Shown: in pieces, positions 25,269-34,252 of the stretch
How positions within the stretch are numbered: the stretch's first letter is position 1
Layout: each line of letters begins with the position of its first letter
Assembly: GCA_016720565.1 (NCBI GenBank)
Contig: JADKKJ010000001.1
Span: forward strand, 372,001 to 436,000
Direction of reading: 5' to 3'
From: Chitinophagaceae bacterium
GTDB lineage: Bacteria > Bacteroidota > Bacteroidia > Chitinophagales > Chitinophagaceae
Length of the DNA stretch: 64,000 bases
Translations under genes and position numbers: made by a program
The notes under the pieces: generated by a model
Databases searched by the model: none
Told to the model about the DNA's origin: nothing
What the model saw: the letters and a program-made list of their open reading frames with translations, nothing else

Positions 25269-26354
25269 ATGGAAAATACCGAACTGATCTCTTCTTCACT
25301 GGAAAAATTGCTGACTAAGCGGCCACTGATCATCAGTGGTCCCTGCAGTGCAGAGACTGAGGAACAGCTGCTGGCAACGGCGCAAAGATTAAAAGCCACA
25401 GGAAAAGTAGATATGCTCAGGGCTGGCATCTGGAAGCCCCGTACCAAACCAGGCATGTTTGAAGGTGTTGGGAAAAAAGGATTGCCCTGGTTGCAGCAGG
25501 CAAAAGTATTGACCGGGTTGCCTACCACGGTGGAAGTGGCCACTGCAAGACAGGTGGAGGATGCGCTGGCTTTTGGCGTGGATGTTTTATGGGTGGGGGC
25601 AAGGTCAACTGTAAATCCATTCAGTGTACAGGAAATTGCGGATGCGCTGCGAGGCGTGGATATTCCTGTTTTAATTAAGAACCCGATCAATCCTGACCTG
25701 GAACTCTGGACAGGCGCAGTGGAAAGAATGGCCCGTGTGGGAATAAAAAGGATAGGACTGATACATCGCGGGTTCTCTTCTTATGGAAATACGGAATACC
25801 GCAATGCGCCCATGTGGCACCTGGCCATTGAAATGAAACTTAAATACCCGGAGCTCTTATTCATCAATGATCCTTCGCATATCTGCGGCCGCCGCGATAC
25901 ACTGCTGGAAGTAATGCAAAGGGCTATCGACCTTGACTATGATGGACTGATGATCGAAAGCCATATCAATCCCGATGAGGCCTGGAGCGATGCCAAGCAA
26001 CAGGTAACGCCAGAGCAACTGAATGAGATGCTGGACAGGATCGTTTGGAGAAAGGAAGAAACCAACTCGGAAGAATACCATGCGGCCCTGGAAGCCTTAA
26101 GGCAGCAGATCAACCATATTGATGATGAACTGGTGCAAATGCTATCCCGTCGTATGAAGATCTCCGAGCAGATCGGAAAATATAAAAAAGATAATAATAT
26201 CACCATATTGCAAACCAACCGCTGGAATGAGATCATTGAAAAAGCGCTGGTAAAAGCCGATAGGATGGGGTTGAGCCGCGAGTTCATCACCCGTTATTTC
26301 GACGCCGTGCACATGGAAAGTATCAATCACCAGAAGAAAGTGCTGGATTCCTAA
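25269..26354 (+). CDS. Bifunctional DAHP synthase / chorismate mutase (type II mutase domain)
   Basis: A 361-residue fusion. The N-terminal 255 residues are a DAHP synthase of the KDPS-like class: RPLIISGPCSAETEEQLLATAQ, MLRAGIWKPRTKPGMFEGVG, DVLWVGARSTVNPFSVQE, VLIKNPINPDLELWTGAVERM and FINDPSHICGRRD. It condenses PEP and erythrose 4-phosphate to start the shikimate pathway. The last 90 residues are an AroQ-type chorismate mutase (ALEALRQQINHIDDELVQMLSRRM ... IGKYKKDNNI). The fused mutase is the likely site for feedback control by aromatic amino acids. It lies between tyrA and aroB in one operon. Confidence 0.95.
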   Translation: MENTELISSSLEKLLTKRPLIISGPCSAETEEQLLATAQRLKATGKVDMLRAGIWKPRTKPGMFEGVGKKGLPWLQQAKVLTGLPTTVEVATARQVEDALAFGVDVLWVGARSTVNPFSVQEIADALRGVDIPVLIKNPINPDLELWTGAVERMARVGIKRIGLIHRGFSSYGNTEYRNAPMWHLAIEMKLKYPELLFINDPSHICGRRDTLLEVMQRAIDLDYDGLMIESHINPDEAWSDAKQQVTPEQLNEMLDRIVWRKEETNSEEYHAALEALRQQINHIDDELVQMLSRRMKISEQIGKYKKDNNITILQTNRWNEIIEKALVKADRMGLSREFITRYFDAVHMESINHQKKVLDS

Positions 26355-26372
26355 ACGGATAATTTATTATTC

Positions 26373-27401
26373 ATGACCTCAAAGAAGATCAGGTATTCCA
26401 ACTCATCCACCGTGTTCTATTTCGACGGGAAATTCTCATCGATAAAAACGCTATGCCGAAAAGCAACTACCACTATCATCACGGATGAGCATGTATTTGC
26501 CGCGCACCAGGAAAAGTTCCGCGGATGGAATGTGATCATATTGAAACCCGGCGAAGAATTTAAGGTGCAGGCAACTGCAGACGCGGTGATCGAACAACTG
26601 ATCGCCCTGGAAGCCGGAAGGGATCATACCCTTGTTGGCGTTGGTGGCGGTGTAGTGACGGATCTTACCGGTTATATTGCTTCAGTGTACCTGAGAGGGA
26701 TACGTTTTGGTTTTGTGCCTACCACCATATTAGGATTGGTGGATGCTTCCATCGGGGGAAAGAATGGTATAGATGTGAATGGTTATAAGAACCTGGTGGG
26801 AACCATCAACCAGCCAGCTTTCATATTGCATGATCTTTCATTTTTAAATTCCCTGCCAGAAAAAGATTGGAGGAATGGATTTGCTGAAGTGATCAAGCAT
26901 GCGGCCATTAAAGATGCCGCCATGTTCCGGTCGCTGGAGAAAAATGAATTGTCTTTTTATCGCGATGACCATAAAGCCCTTGCAGCACTTATTTCCCGAA
27001 ATGCAATGATCAAGATACGCGTGGTACAGGAAGATGAATTTGAGAGAGGAGACCGGAAGCTATTGAATTTCGGCCATACGATCGGTCACGCCATTGAAAC
27101 CCAATATGAATTATTGCACGGAGAAGCTATTTCCATTGGTATGATTTGCGCCGCGCATATCTCTGAAAAAGAAACCGGGTTTGCTGAAACTGCAAGGCTT
27201 GCGGCTTTATTGGAAAAATATGCTCTTCCAGCTTATGCAAGTTTCAATCCTGAAAAAGTGTTCAGTATCCTGAAAATGGATAAGAAAAGAAAAAGTTCAT
27301 CTGTTAATTATGTACTGCTGAATGCAATTGGGAACAGCAAATGGCAGGCTTTACCGCTTACGGCAATTCGAAAATTCCTGTTCTCAACAAAGAAATGGTA
27401 G
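26373..27401 (+). CDS. aroB: 3-dehydroquinate synthase
   Basis: A 342-residue AroB, which converts DAHP to 3-dehydroquinate with NAD+ and a metal. Visible motifs are VGVGGGVVTDLTGYIAS (NAD site), PTTILGLVDASIGGKNGIDVNGYKNLVG, GFAEVIKHAAIKD, and FGHTIGHAIETQY with metal-binding His residues. It is somewhat shorter than the E. coli enzyme but has all key motifs. Its end overlaps aroA by 7 nt, and it starts 18 nt after the DAHP synthase gene. Confidence 0.95.
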   Translation: MTSKKIRYSNSSTVFYFDGKFSSIKTLCRKATTTIITDEHVFAAHQEKFRGWNVIILKPGEEFKVQATADAVIEQLIALEAGRDHTLVGVGGGVVTDLTGYIASVYLRGIRFGFVPTTILGLVDASIGGKNGIDVNGYKNLVGTINQPAFILHDLSFLNSLPEKDWRNGFAEVIKHAAIKDAAMFRSLEKNELSFYRDDHKALAALISRNAMIKIRVVQEDEFERGDRKLLNFGHTIGHAIETQYELLHGEAISIGMICAAHISEKETGFAETARLAALLEKYALPAYASFNPEKVFSILKMDKKRKSSSVNYVLLNAIGNSKWQALPLTAIRKFLFSTKKW

Positions 27402-28678
27402 CAACAATACAAGCTTCTTCCCTTAAAGGAATGATAGAAGCACCTGCTTCTAAAAGCGCCATGCAAAGGGCACTGGCAGCAGCCTGGGTATGCAAAAAAC
27501 CCATGACCATTTTTGACCCGGGCCATTCGGCAGATGATAAAGCTGCCATGCGTATCATCCAGGCTTTGGGTTCTAACCTTGAATCATTGGATGATCGAAT
27601 TCTTATTACACCGCAGGTTGCCAGATCGCCTTTATCCATCAATTGTGGCGAGAGCGGATTAAGTATACGGATGTTCACTCCGCTGGCGGCCCTGTTGGAT
27701 GTCCCGGTAATGATCACCGGAGAAGGCAGCCTGGTAAACCGGCCAATGGATTTCTTTGATAAAGTATTGCCGAAGCTGGGAGTGAAAATAGCATCCAATG
27801 AAGGTCATTTGCCGTTGAAAGTACAGGGCCCGCTGATACCGGCTGATATTGAAGTGGATGGTTCATTGAGTTCGCAATTTCTTACCGGGCTTATCATGGC
27901 CTATGTGGCCGCAGGGGCTGACAAGGTCAGCATCCGGGTGAAGGATCTTAAAAGCAAACCCTATATCGCGCTAACTATAGGATTGATCCATGAACTGGGA
28001 CTGGCCTATGTAGAGAACAGGAATTTTGAAGAGTTCAACTTTCATGGAAAGGCTCCTGAGAAAGACGCCTACCATTACAGGGTGGAAGGTGATTGGAGCG
28101 GAGGGGCATTTTTACTGGTAGCGGGTGCCATTGCTGGTCCCATAAAGATCAGTGGACTCTATCTTGCTTCCGAACAGGCCGATCGCGCAATACTGGAAGC
28201 AATGTCTGCTGCCAATGCCAGTTTTGCTGTTGATACAAAAGGCATCTATGTAAAACCTTCGGTGATGAATGCTTTTAGTTTTGATGCCACTGATTGTCCT
28301 GACCTTTTTCCGCCACTGGTGGCTCTTGCTGCTAATTGTATTGGTACCAGCAGGATAAAAGGGGTGAGCAGGTTAAAACATAAAGAAAGTGATCGTGCCA
28401 ATTCATTGAAAGAAGAGTTTGGCAAAATGGGTGTAGATATACAGGTTGAAGATGACAGGATGCTGATCACCGGTGGCCGCGTAAAAGGGGCGACGGTAAA
28501 TTCCCATCACGATCATCGTATCGCAATGGCCTGCGCAGTGGCTGCCTTGAATGCGGAAGGGGAAACAAGGATCGAAGCGGCCGACGCGATCAATAAATCT
28601 TATCCAGATTTTTTTGACCACTTGGAAAAGCTGGGAGCAAACGTATCTTTAAGTAATAAGATCAAATGGCATGAATAG
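27395..28678 (+). CDS. aroA: 3-phosphoshikimate 1-carboxyvinyltransferase (EPSP synthase)
   Basis: A 427-residue EPSP synthase, which adds enolpyruvyl from PEP to shikimate 3-phosphate. Motifs: APASKSAMQRALAAAW (substrate-binding Lys), NCGESGLSIRMF, LVNRPMDFF, DGSLSSQFLTGLIMA, KHKESDRANSLKEEFGKMG, and HDHRIAMACAVAAL. The length fits the family only with the ATG at 27395, 7 nt before the aroB stop; the earlier in-frame ATG at 27341 would overlap aroB by 61 nt. Its 3' end overlaps aroC by 8 nt. The site segment GGESGLS follows the normal NCG(E/N)SG pattern. Confidence 0.95.
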   Translation: MVATIQASSLKGMIEAPASKSAMQRALAAAWVCKKPMTIFDPGHSADDKAAMRIIQALGSNLESLDDRILITPQVARSPLSINCGESGLSIRMFTPLAALLDVPVMITGEGSLVNRPMDFFDKVLPKLGVKIASNEGHLPLKVQGPLIPADIEVDGSLSSQFLTGLIMAYVAAGADKVSIRVKDLKSKPYIALTIGLIHELGLAYVENRNFEEFNFHGKAPEKDAYHYRVEGDWSGGAFLLVAGAIAGPIKISGLYLASEQADRAILEAMSAANASFAVDTKGIYVKPSVMNAFSFDATDCPDLFPPLVALAANCIGTSRIKGVSRLKHKESDRANSLKEEFGKMGVDIQVEDDRMLITGGRVKGATVNSHHDHRIAMACAVAALNAEGETRIEAADAINKSYPDFFDHLEKLGANVSLSNKIKWHE

Positions 28679-29672
28679 TTTTGGCCGCATATTCCGCGTA
28701 AGCATATTCGGTGAATCGCATGGCGAGTCAGTAGGGATCGTTGTGGATGGTTGTCCTGCCGGCCTTTCCCTGACCATAGAGGATTTTCTTCCGGACCTTG
28801 AAAGGAGAAAAGGCGGGCAACAGAAAGGAACCACCCCCCGGCAGGAAGAAGACCTGCCCATTTTTAAGAGCGGGATCTTTAATGACCGTACTACCGGGGC
28901 ACCCATTACAATTTTATTTGAAAACAAGAATATCCGAAGCAGCGATTATGAAAAACAGCGTGCCATACCAAGACCCGGCCATGCCGATTGGGTAGCCAGG
29001 AAAAAATTTGGAGGCTTTGAAGATTACCGCGGCAGTGGTCATTTCAGCGGAAGGCTGACCGTGGCAATGGTAGCGGCGGGAGTGATAGCAAAAAAAATAA
29101 CAGAACAGTGTAAAGTCGGAACCATACGCGCCTCTTTGCTGGAGATAGGTGGTGAAAAGGATATTGAGAAAGGTTTGCAAAAAGCCATTGATGCGAAGGA
29201 CAGTATCGGTGGTATCGTAGAATGCAGGGTAAGTGGATTGCCTGCAGGATTAGGCGAACCATTTTTCGATTCTGCAGAGTCACTGCTGGCGCATATGGTA
29301 TTTGCCATACCGGCCATAAGAGGAATTGAATTTGGTATGGGTTTCGCCGCTGCAAGGATGTTTGGCAGTGAGCATAACGATACCATAAAAAATATGGTAG
29401 GGGAAACTAACAGCAACCATGCTGGTGGTATAGTTGGCGGCATCACCAATAATAATGAGCTGGTTTTCCGGGTAGCAGTGAAGCCTACCTCTTCCACTCC
29501 CAAAGAACAGGAAAGTTTCAACTGGGAAAGCGGCGCTTCCGATACGCTTTCTGTTAAAGGACGTCATGACCTTTGTATTGCGCTTCGGGTACCTGTTGTT
29601 TTGGAAGCGGCGACGGCCATAGTCCTGGCTGACCTCTTGATGCTGGAACAAAAGATCAAAAGAATTTTATAA
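28671..29672 (+). CDS. aroC: Chorismate synthase
   Basis: A 333-residue AroC, slightly short (family about 350-370), which makes chorismate from EPSP using reduced FMN. Visible motifs are FGESHGESVGIVVDGCPAG, the RPGHADW segment, DYRGSGHFSGRLTVAMVAAGVIAKK, and GGITNNNELVFRVAVKPTSS. In the last signature, GRHDLCIALRVPVVLEAATA, a Leu replaces the usual Pro of RHDPC; the catalytic Asp is kept. It overlaps aroA by 8 nt, and the DUF952 gene follows after 33 nt. Confidence 0.94.
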   Translation: MNSFGRIFRVSIFGESHGESVGIVVDGCPAGLSLTIEDFLPDLERRKGGQQKGTTPRQEEDLPIFKSGIFNDRTTGAPITILFENKNIRSSDYEKQRAIPRPGHADWVARKKFGGFEDYRGSGHFSGRLTVAMVAAGVIAKKITEQCKVGTIRASLLEIGGEKDIEKGLQKAIDAKDSIGGIVECRVSGLPAGLGEPFFDSAESLLAHMVFAIPAIRGIEFGMGFAAARMFGSEHNDTIKNMVGETNSNHAGGIVGGITNNNELVFRVAVKPTSSTPKEQESFNWESGASDTLSVKGRHDLCIALRVPVVLEAATAIVLADLLMLEQKIKRIL

Positions 29673-29705
29673 GGAAGTGCCTTTAATTACAAATACGTTA
29701 TACCA

Positions 29706-30005
29706 ATGGCGATCGTTTACCATGTTACCAGAAGAAGTGATTGGGAAAAAGCCCTGAAGGAAGGAGCCTATACACATCCCGCATTATCAGCGGAAGGGTT
29801 TATCCATTGTTCTCAGGAGCACCAGGTGGCCGGTGTGCTGGAACGATATTTCCAGGGACAGACCGACCTTGTGAAACTGGTAATAGATACTGATAAACTG
29901 ACCAGCCGTTATGTTTTTGAATGGTCTCCTTCTACGGAAGACAATTTTCCGCATATTTACGGGCCTATTGACCTGGATGCAGTGATAGAAGTGGTAAGTT
30001 TATAG
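29706..30005 (+). CDS. DUF952 domain protein
   Basis: A 99-residue single-domain protein of the DUF952 family. Visible signatures: VYHVTRRSDWEKALKEGAYTHPAL, EGFIHCSQEHQVAGVLERYF, and FPHIYGPIDLDAVIEV. Family function is not established; members are sometimes found near ADP-ribosyl or metabolic genes. It may be at the end of the aromatic operon (33 nt after aroC), perhaps only by location. Its end overlaps the convergent dipeptidase gene by 6 nt. Confidence 0.88.
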   Translation: MAIVYHVTRRSDWEKALKEGAYTHPALSAEGFIHCSQEHQVAGVLERYFQGQTDLVKLVIDTDKLTSRYVFEWSPSTEDNFPHIYGPIDLDAVIEVVSL

Positions 30006-30716
30006 ATCCTTCTTCAGCTTCTTAAATGGGAGGTCCAGCAATTCATAGCGATCGGCGCCGGGAAGGAAATAATGCCACCATTCTGTTTCAAGTGCTCTGA
30101 ACCCTGCCTGTTCCATGGTTTCACGAAGTAGCCTGCGATGCTGAAGTACAGATGCCGGCAATGCGTTGAAATCATGATGGGCGCTATCAGTGAAATTATC
30201 AAATCCAGTTCCCATATCCAGTTCTTTGCCGCTGGATAAATCTATAATGGTTAAGTCAACTGCTATTCCGCGGTTATGCCCGCTGCCTTTGGCCGGGTTG
30301 GCCACATATCTTTCATCTCTAACCAGCTCCCAGAATTTTACTGTTACAGAATAGGGGCGGTAGCCGTCAAATATCTTCAGGCCATACCCTTTGCCTGCTA
30401 ATGAACCCTGCACTTTTTTAAGTGCATCCACCGCATCCTTTCTCATAAAACACAGGGTAGTCCCTTTTGGATACATATAACGCTTCATGAAGTTGTTCAG
30501 GCTGGCATAGCGCAGCTCATAGATGAGTTCAGGCATTACGCTTTTAAGTTCCAGCATTTTTTTACCTGGCGCTGCAAGTAGCTGGCTGTGATATTCTTCC
30601 ATTTTAGAGGTAACAGCCGGCCTTTTCAGGGTATCCTGGGAATAGGAAGAGTACGATGTTGAAAAAATAAACAGCGACAGCCATACAATAAGCCGCATAT
30701 TCTGTAATTTGTTCAT
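30000..30716 (-). CDS. D-alanyl-D-alanine dipeptidase (VanX-type, peptidase M15D)
   Basis: A 238-residue exported zinc peptidase. Residues 1-27 form a signal peptide (ending YS-Q). The zinc and catalytic motifs are SGHNRGIAVDLTIID (SxHxxGxAxD) and ETEWWHYFLPG (ExxWH); the region VMPELIYELRYASLNNFMKR at the start of the catalytic domain is typical of DdpX/VanX. It would cut D-Ala-D-Ala in periplasmic peptide recycling. Divergent from an L,D-transpeptidase lipoprotein gene, 27 nt away, with near-consensus -7 motifs of both overlapping (minus TACATTCG at 30720-30727, plus TAAGTTTA at 30726-30733). Confidence 0.93.
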   Translation of the reverse strand: MNKLQNMRLIVWLSLFIFSTSYSSYSQDTLKRPAVTSKMEEYHSQLLAAPGKKMLELKSVMPELIYELRYASLNNFMKRYMYPKGTTLCFMRKDAVDALKKVQGSLAGKGYGLKIFDGYRPYSVTVKFWELVRDERYVANPAKGSGHNRGIAVDLTIIDLSSGKELDMGTGFDNFTDSAHHDFNALPASVLQHRRLLRETMEQAGFRALETEWWHYFLPGADRYELLDLPFKKLKKDL

Positions 30717-30743
30717 ACGCGAATGTAAGTTTAAACCTCATCC

Positions 30744-32396
30744 ATGCGCAACCAACACTACCGCTTTTATATACCAGTGGTTTTTGTGCTTCTATGCTCC
30801 CTGGGCTGCAAGTCTCCACAAAAAAAGGAGACTGTATTATCGGTTTCGCTGGACGCCCTTAATGAACAGGCCATTCCTATTCTTAAAGAACTGGTATCAA
30901 AAACTGACAGCAGTTTTCACCTTGCTGAGGCAGTGCAGTATGTTTATGCTAAAAATAATTATGCATTGGCCTGGTCACAAAACGGCCAATGGATCAGGTC
31001 GACAGATAGTTTTTTTGCAAAGATCTCCGATAGCCGCCTGCTGGGTTTGTTTCCTGAGGATTATCATTTTGACGAACTTCAAAAAATAAGGAAGGAATTA
31101 ATAGCGGACAGCCTTAAGGATACTATTCGGCATGATCCGGCTATGTGGGTGCAGGCAGATCTGCTCTTTACCGATGCCTGGTTGAATTTTATACACGATG
31201 TAAAGCTGGGGAGACTGCCCGGTGACAGTGTTTCATTGAATAAAGATTCACTGATGAACGAGGACGGGTATTATTCCGTTTTCCTGAAAAGCCATGATGC
31301 AGATTCCCTCAGTTCTTTTATCGCATCACTGGAACCAAAGGAGAGTGGTTATCACCAGTTAAAAGCAGGTATACCTGCTTTCCTGTCACAGGCCAAATTC
31401 ACTGACTTCATTAAGTTGCCTTTGCCGGTAAAAGATGATCCGGCGTATCGATTACAGCTTCAAAAAAGGTTATTACAGGATGGGTTGGTTTTGCAGGATA
31501 GTATACTGCTGGATTCGCTTGGACTTTCACTGGCGGTAAAAAAATACCAGGAGAAAATGGGACTTACAGTAGATGGAAAAGCAGGGGCGGGGACCATTCG
31601 CATGATGAACCTGGATGACCATGAGAAGTTCATCCGTATTGCCATAAGCATGGATAAATACAAAAAGCTGCCGGCCAGTATGCCGGAAAAATATATATGG
31701 GTAAATGCCTCCTCCAATTATTTACGTGTAATGGAGAATGGAAAACAAAAATTCATATCAAGGGTAGTAACCGGCAAACCGCTTACCCGAACGCCGATGC
31801 TCAGCAGCGCCCTGTCGGCCATTGTTACATTTCCCCAATGGGTTCCACCTGCAAGCATCATCATGAAAGAGATACTTCCCGCAGTGAAGAAAAATCCGGG
31901 TTACCTGGCAAAAAAAGGATTCAGCCTGCTGGATAGTAAAGGGGGGGAGGTGGATCCCTTTACTGTTGACTGGACCTTATACAATAAGAGCATGCCCTAT
32001 AAGGTAGTGCAGGGAAGCGGAGATGCGAATGCGCTGGGCATCATCAAGTTTTATTTTGATAACAAATACGCGGTTTACCTGCATGATACGAACCAGCGAT
32101 ATCTTTTTGCCAATGCCATGCGCAATCTCAGCCATGGCTGCGTAAGGGTGCAGCAATGGAGGGATTTGCTGAATTTTGTGTTGCAGAAAGACAGTATGCA
32201 GTCCGGATATTCCAGAAAAGACTCGGTAAACAGCTGGCTGAAGAACAAGGAAAAAAGACAATTGGCACTCCGGGCCCGGATTCCGGTTTTTATCCGTTAC
32301 CTTACCTGCGAAGGGCAGGATGGCCGCATTATCTTCTACGATGATGTATACGGCGACGATAAAATGCTCCGGGAAAACTACTTTAGCCGCAAATAA
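30744..32396 (+). CDS. L,D-transpeptidase (YcbB-like) lipoprotein
   Basis: A 550-residue exported lipoprotein with lipobox LGC at Cys22. The middle has a peptidoglycan-binding-like domain (LAVKKYQEKMGLTVDGKAGAGTIRMMN), followed by the YkuD catalytic domain with HDTNQRYLFANAMRNLSHGCVRVQQW, in which His and Cys of SHGCVR are the catalytic residues. Such enzymes cross-link stem peptides or attach proteins to them. The architecture (long N-terminal domain, PG-binding domain, YkuD domain) is like E. coli YcbB. Paired with the divergent VanX-type dipeptidase. Confidence 0.92.
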   Translation: MRNQHYRFYIPVVFVLLCSLGCKSPQKKETVLSVSLDALNEQAIPILKELVSKTDSSFHLAEAVQYVYAKNNYALAWSQNGQWIRSTDSFFAKISDSRLLGLFPEDYHFDELQKIRKELIADSLKDTIRHDPAMWVQADLLFTDAWLNFIHDVKLGRLPGDSVSLNKDSLMNEDGYYSVFLKSHDADSLSSFIASLEPKESGYHQLKAGIPAFLSQAKFTDFIKLPLPVKDDPAYRLQLQKRLLQDGLVLQDSILLDSLGLSLAVKKYQEKMGLTVDGKAGAGTIRMMNLDDHEKFIRIAISMDKYKKLPASMPEKYIWVNASSNYLRVMENGKQKFISRVVTGKPLTRTPMLSSALSAIVTFPQWVPPASIIMKEILPAVKKNPGYLAKKGFSLLDSKGGEVDPFTVDWTLYNKSMPYKVVQGSGDANALGIIKFYFDNKYAVYLHDTNQRYLFANAMRNLSHGCVRVQQWRDLLNFVLQKDSMQSGYSRKDSVNSWLKNKEKRQLALRARIPVFIRYLTCEGQDGRIIFYDDVYGDDKMLRENYFSRK

Positions 32397-32500
32397 CCGC
32401 AAATAAGGAGTTTTTCCACAGCCTGAAGGGGGTTGTTGACATGCTTTAACCTTATGAATAATAAGTAAATAATTTATTTTCGGATATTAAACTTACCCGT

Positions 32501-32508
32501 TATTTTTG
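32501..32508 (+). promoter_or_regulatory. -7 promoter element of the OmpA-family gene
   Basis: TATTTTTG, an exact TAnnTTTG match, 28 nt before the ATG at 32537. Confidence 0.55.
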
Positions 32509-32536
32509 TTACGTTCTAAACCAAACTAATTTCTTT

Positions 32537-33889
32537 ATGAAGAAGATCCTGTCTGCATTGATTGCACTGTATCTGCTAGTACCAGCGAGCTACGGGCAAG
32601 ATGATGAAATAAGACCTAAGGCTGTCGGTTTCAGTTTTTTCCTGAATGATTTCATTAGTGCCTCCCGCATACGTACCAGCTCTTTAAACCAGGTTTTAAG
32701 CAGCAAGCGCATGGCCAAGTTTGGCCAGATGGATCCAGGAATGGCATTCAACTATTTTAAGGGTATCAGTAAACATGCAGATGTAGCTATGTCTTTAGGT
32801 GGTACATTCTGCCAATATCCTTTTCCTAACAAGTCATTCAACAGTAACCGCTTCCTCCTGGAGGGAACAGCTGCTGTCAATCTTAAAATGACCACTGAAA
32901 AGTATTGGGTTCAACCTTATATAAGCTTGGGTGTGGGTGCTCATAAATACGGCAAGTATTATGGAGCCTTTATGCCACTTGGACTGGGAATGAAAGTGAA
33001 TTTCTGGGATGATTTCCACCTGTTTGTTCTTTCTACCTACCGCGTGCCCGTTACAACAGAAACGGCGAACTACCATCTACAGCATAGCCTGGGTATAGCC
33101 GCAAGAGTGGGCAAAAAGAAAGAACCCGTAAAAGTGGTTCCTCTTCCTCCGCTTCCACCAAAAGATACAGATGGCGATGGTATCATCGACAGCCTGGATA
33201 AATGCCCAACTGTAAAAGGTCTGGCCAGGTATAATGGTTGTCCGATCCCTGATACTGATAATGACGGTATCAATGATGAAGAAGATAAATGCCCTACCGT
33301 ACCGGGTCTTGCCCGTTACCAGGGATGTCCAATTCCGGATACTGATAAAGATGGTATCAATGATGAGGAAGATAAATGTCCTACCGTTCCGGGAGTGGCC
33401 CGCTATCAGGGTTGCCCGATCCCAGATACCGATGGTGATGGTGTAAATGATGAAGAAGACAGGTGTCCTACTATTCCTGGAGTAAAAGAGAATTATGGTT
33501 GTCCTATCATACCGGATACTATTCGCAGGAAAGTGGAAGTGGCCGCTAAGAATATATTATTCGTTACCGGAAGTGCTAAACTGGCTCCATCCTCTTTCAA
33601 AGGTTTGAATGAGGTGGCCCGTATCATGAACCAGAATCCTGGTATGAAGCTGAATATTGCCGGACATACTGACTGGGTAGGTAATGATGCCTACAACCAG
33701 AAACTCAGTGATAACCGTGCTGCCTCCGTAATGAATTATCTTATAAGCAAAGGGGTTGAGGCCAGCCGGATGAAATCCAAAGGTTATGGTGAAACCACTC
33801 CGATCGCTGATAACAAAACAGCTGCAGGTCGCACCAAGAACCGCAGGGTAGAACTTATGCTCAGCTATATTGAAACTGAACTGAAGTAA
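32537..33889 (+). CDS. OmpA-family outer-membrane protein with TSP3 calcium-binding repeats
   Basis: A 450-residue exported protein with signal peptide (1-20, ending SYGQ). Residues about 20-200 form a beta-barrel-like or membrane-associated domain. Four thrombospondin type 3 repeats of 29 residues follow (DTDGDGIIDSLDKCPTVKG and relatives, positions 33164-33511), each with Asp-rich Ca2+ sites and paired Cys. The C-terminal OmpA domain has LNIAGHTDWVGNDAYNQKLSDNRAASVMNYL and KGYGETTPIA, which bind peptidoglycan. It likely links the outer membrane to the wall. Followed by a strong terminator. Confidence 0.93.
   Translation: MKKILSALIALYLLVPASYGQDDEIRPKAVGFSFFLNDFISASRIRTSSLNQVLSSKRMAKFGQMDPGMAFNYFKGISKHADVAMSLGGTFCQYPFPNKSFNSNRFLLEGTAAVNLKMTTEKYWVQPYISLGVGAHKYGKYYGAFMPLGLGMKVNFWDDFHLFVLSTYRVPVTTETANYHLQHSLGIAARVGKKKEPVKVVPLPPLPPKDTDGDGIIDSLDKCPTVKGLARYNGCPIPDTDNDGINDEEDKCPTVPGLARYQGCPIPDTDKDGINDEEDKCPTVPGVARYQGCPIPDTDGDGVNDEEDRCPTIPGVKENYGCPIIPDTIRRKVEVAAKNILFVTGSAKLAPSSFKGLNEVARIMNQNPGMKLNIAGHTDWVGNDAYNQKLSDNRAASVMNYLISKGVEASRMKSKGYGETTPIADNKTAAGRTKNRRVELMLSYIETELK
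33164..33511 (+). repeat. Four in-frame 87-bp TSP3 repeats
   Basis: Units of 29 codons (DTDxDGINDEEDKCPTVPG type), the middle two nearly identical; they encode Ca2+-binding thrombospondin type 3 repeats. Confidence 0.85.
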
Positions 33890-33910
33890 ATACAACGAGA
33901 CTTAAGAGAG

Positions 33911-33942
33911 AATGTCCCCGAGAAATCGGGGACATTTTTTTT
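33911..33942 (+). terminator. Strong intrinsic terminator
   Basis: AATGTCCCCGA (33911-33921) pairs with TCGGGGACATT (33926-33936), GAAA loop, then T-run to 33942. Confidence 0.9.
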
Positions 33943-34252
33943 AACTGGCTGGTAATGTTTGGTTTAGGTTTGATCGGCTCCGACTGAAAATTAGGCTTAT
34001 CGGGGTCTTTTTTTTGAAAACATTTGATTACCTTTGCGGCGCCATTAAGGAAAGGATTGAAGGATGGATAAGTGAGTTTGCCTTTTTCTTCAAGTGGCAT
34101 TATATGAGAGTCTAATCTATTATATCAGCTATTGCTCCTTTACAAAAGGACCCTGCCGGCTGATATTTTCTATCCCAACAACCAGGCAGCCCCCTACCGG
34201 GGAATCATACGCAACAAGATCATTAATAAATAAAACAACAAATCAAACAGTC
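33943..34252 (+). promoter_or_regulatory. Long leader region of fusA (no gene)
   Basis: About 310 nt without a gene lie between the OmpA-gene terminator and fusA. A promoter -7 element, TACCTTTG, is at 34029-34036, giving a leader of about 210 nt. Within it are three small hairpins: TCCTTT/AAAGGA (34136-34141 with 34145-34150), CTGCC/GGCAG (34153-34157 with 34185-34189), and CCCC/GGGG (34191-34194 with 34199-34202). A regulatory role, for example in ribosome-linked control, is possible but not shown. The open frame from 34094 is not considered coding. Confidence 0.5.

Noticed and set aside
34094..34252. N-terminal extension of EF-G
   Set aside because: Standard EF-G begins at MADLKFQRNFGIAAHIDAGK; the added residues are unlike any EF-G and fall in the untranslated leader.
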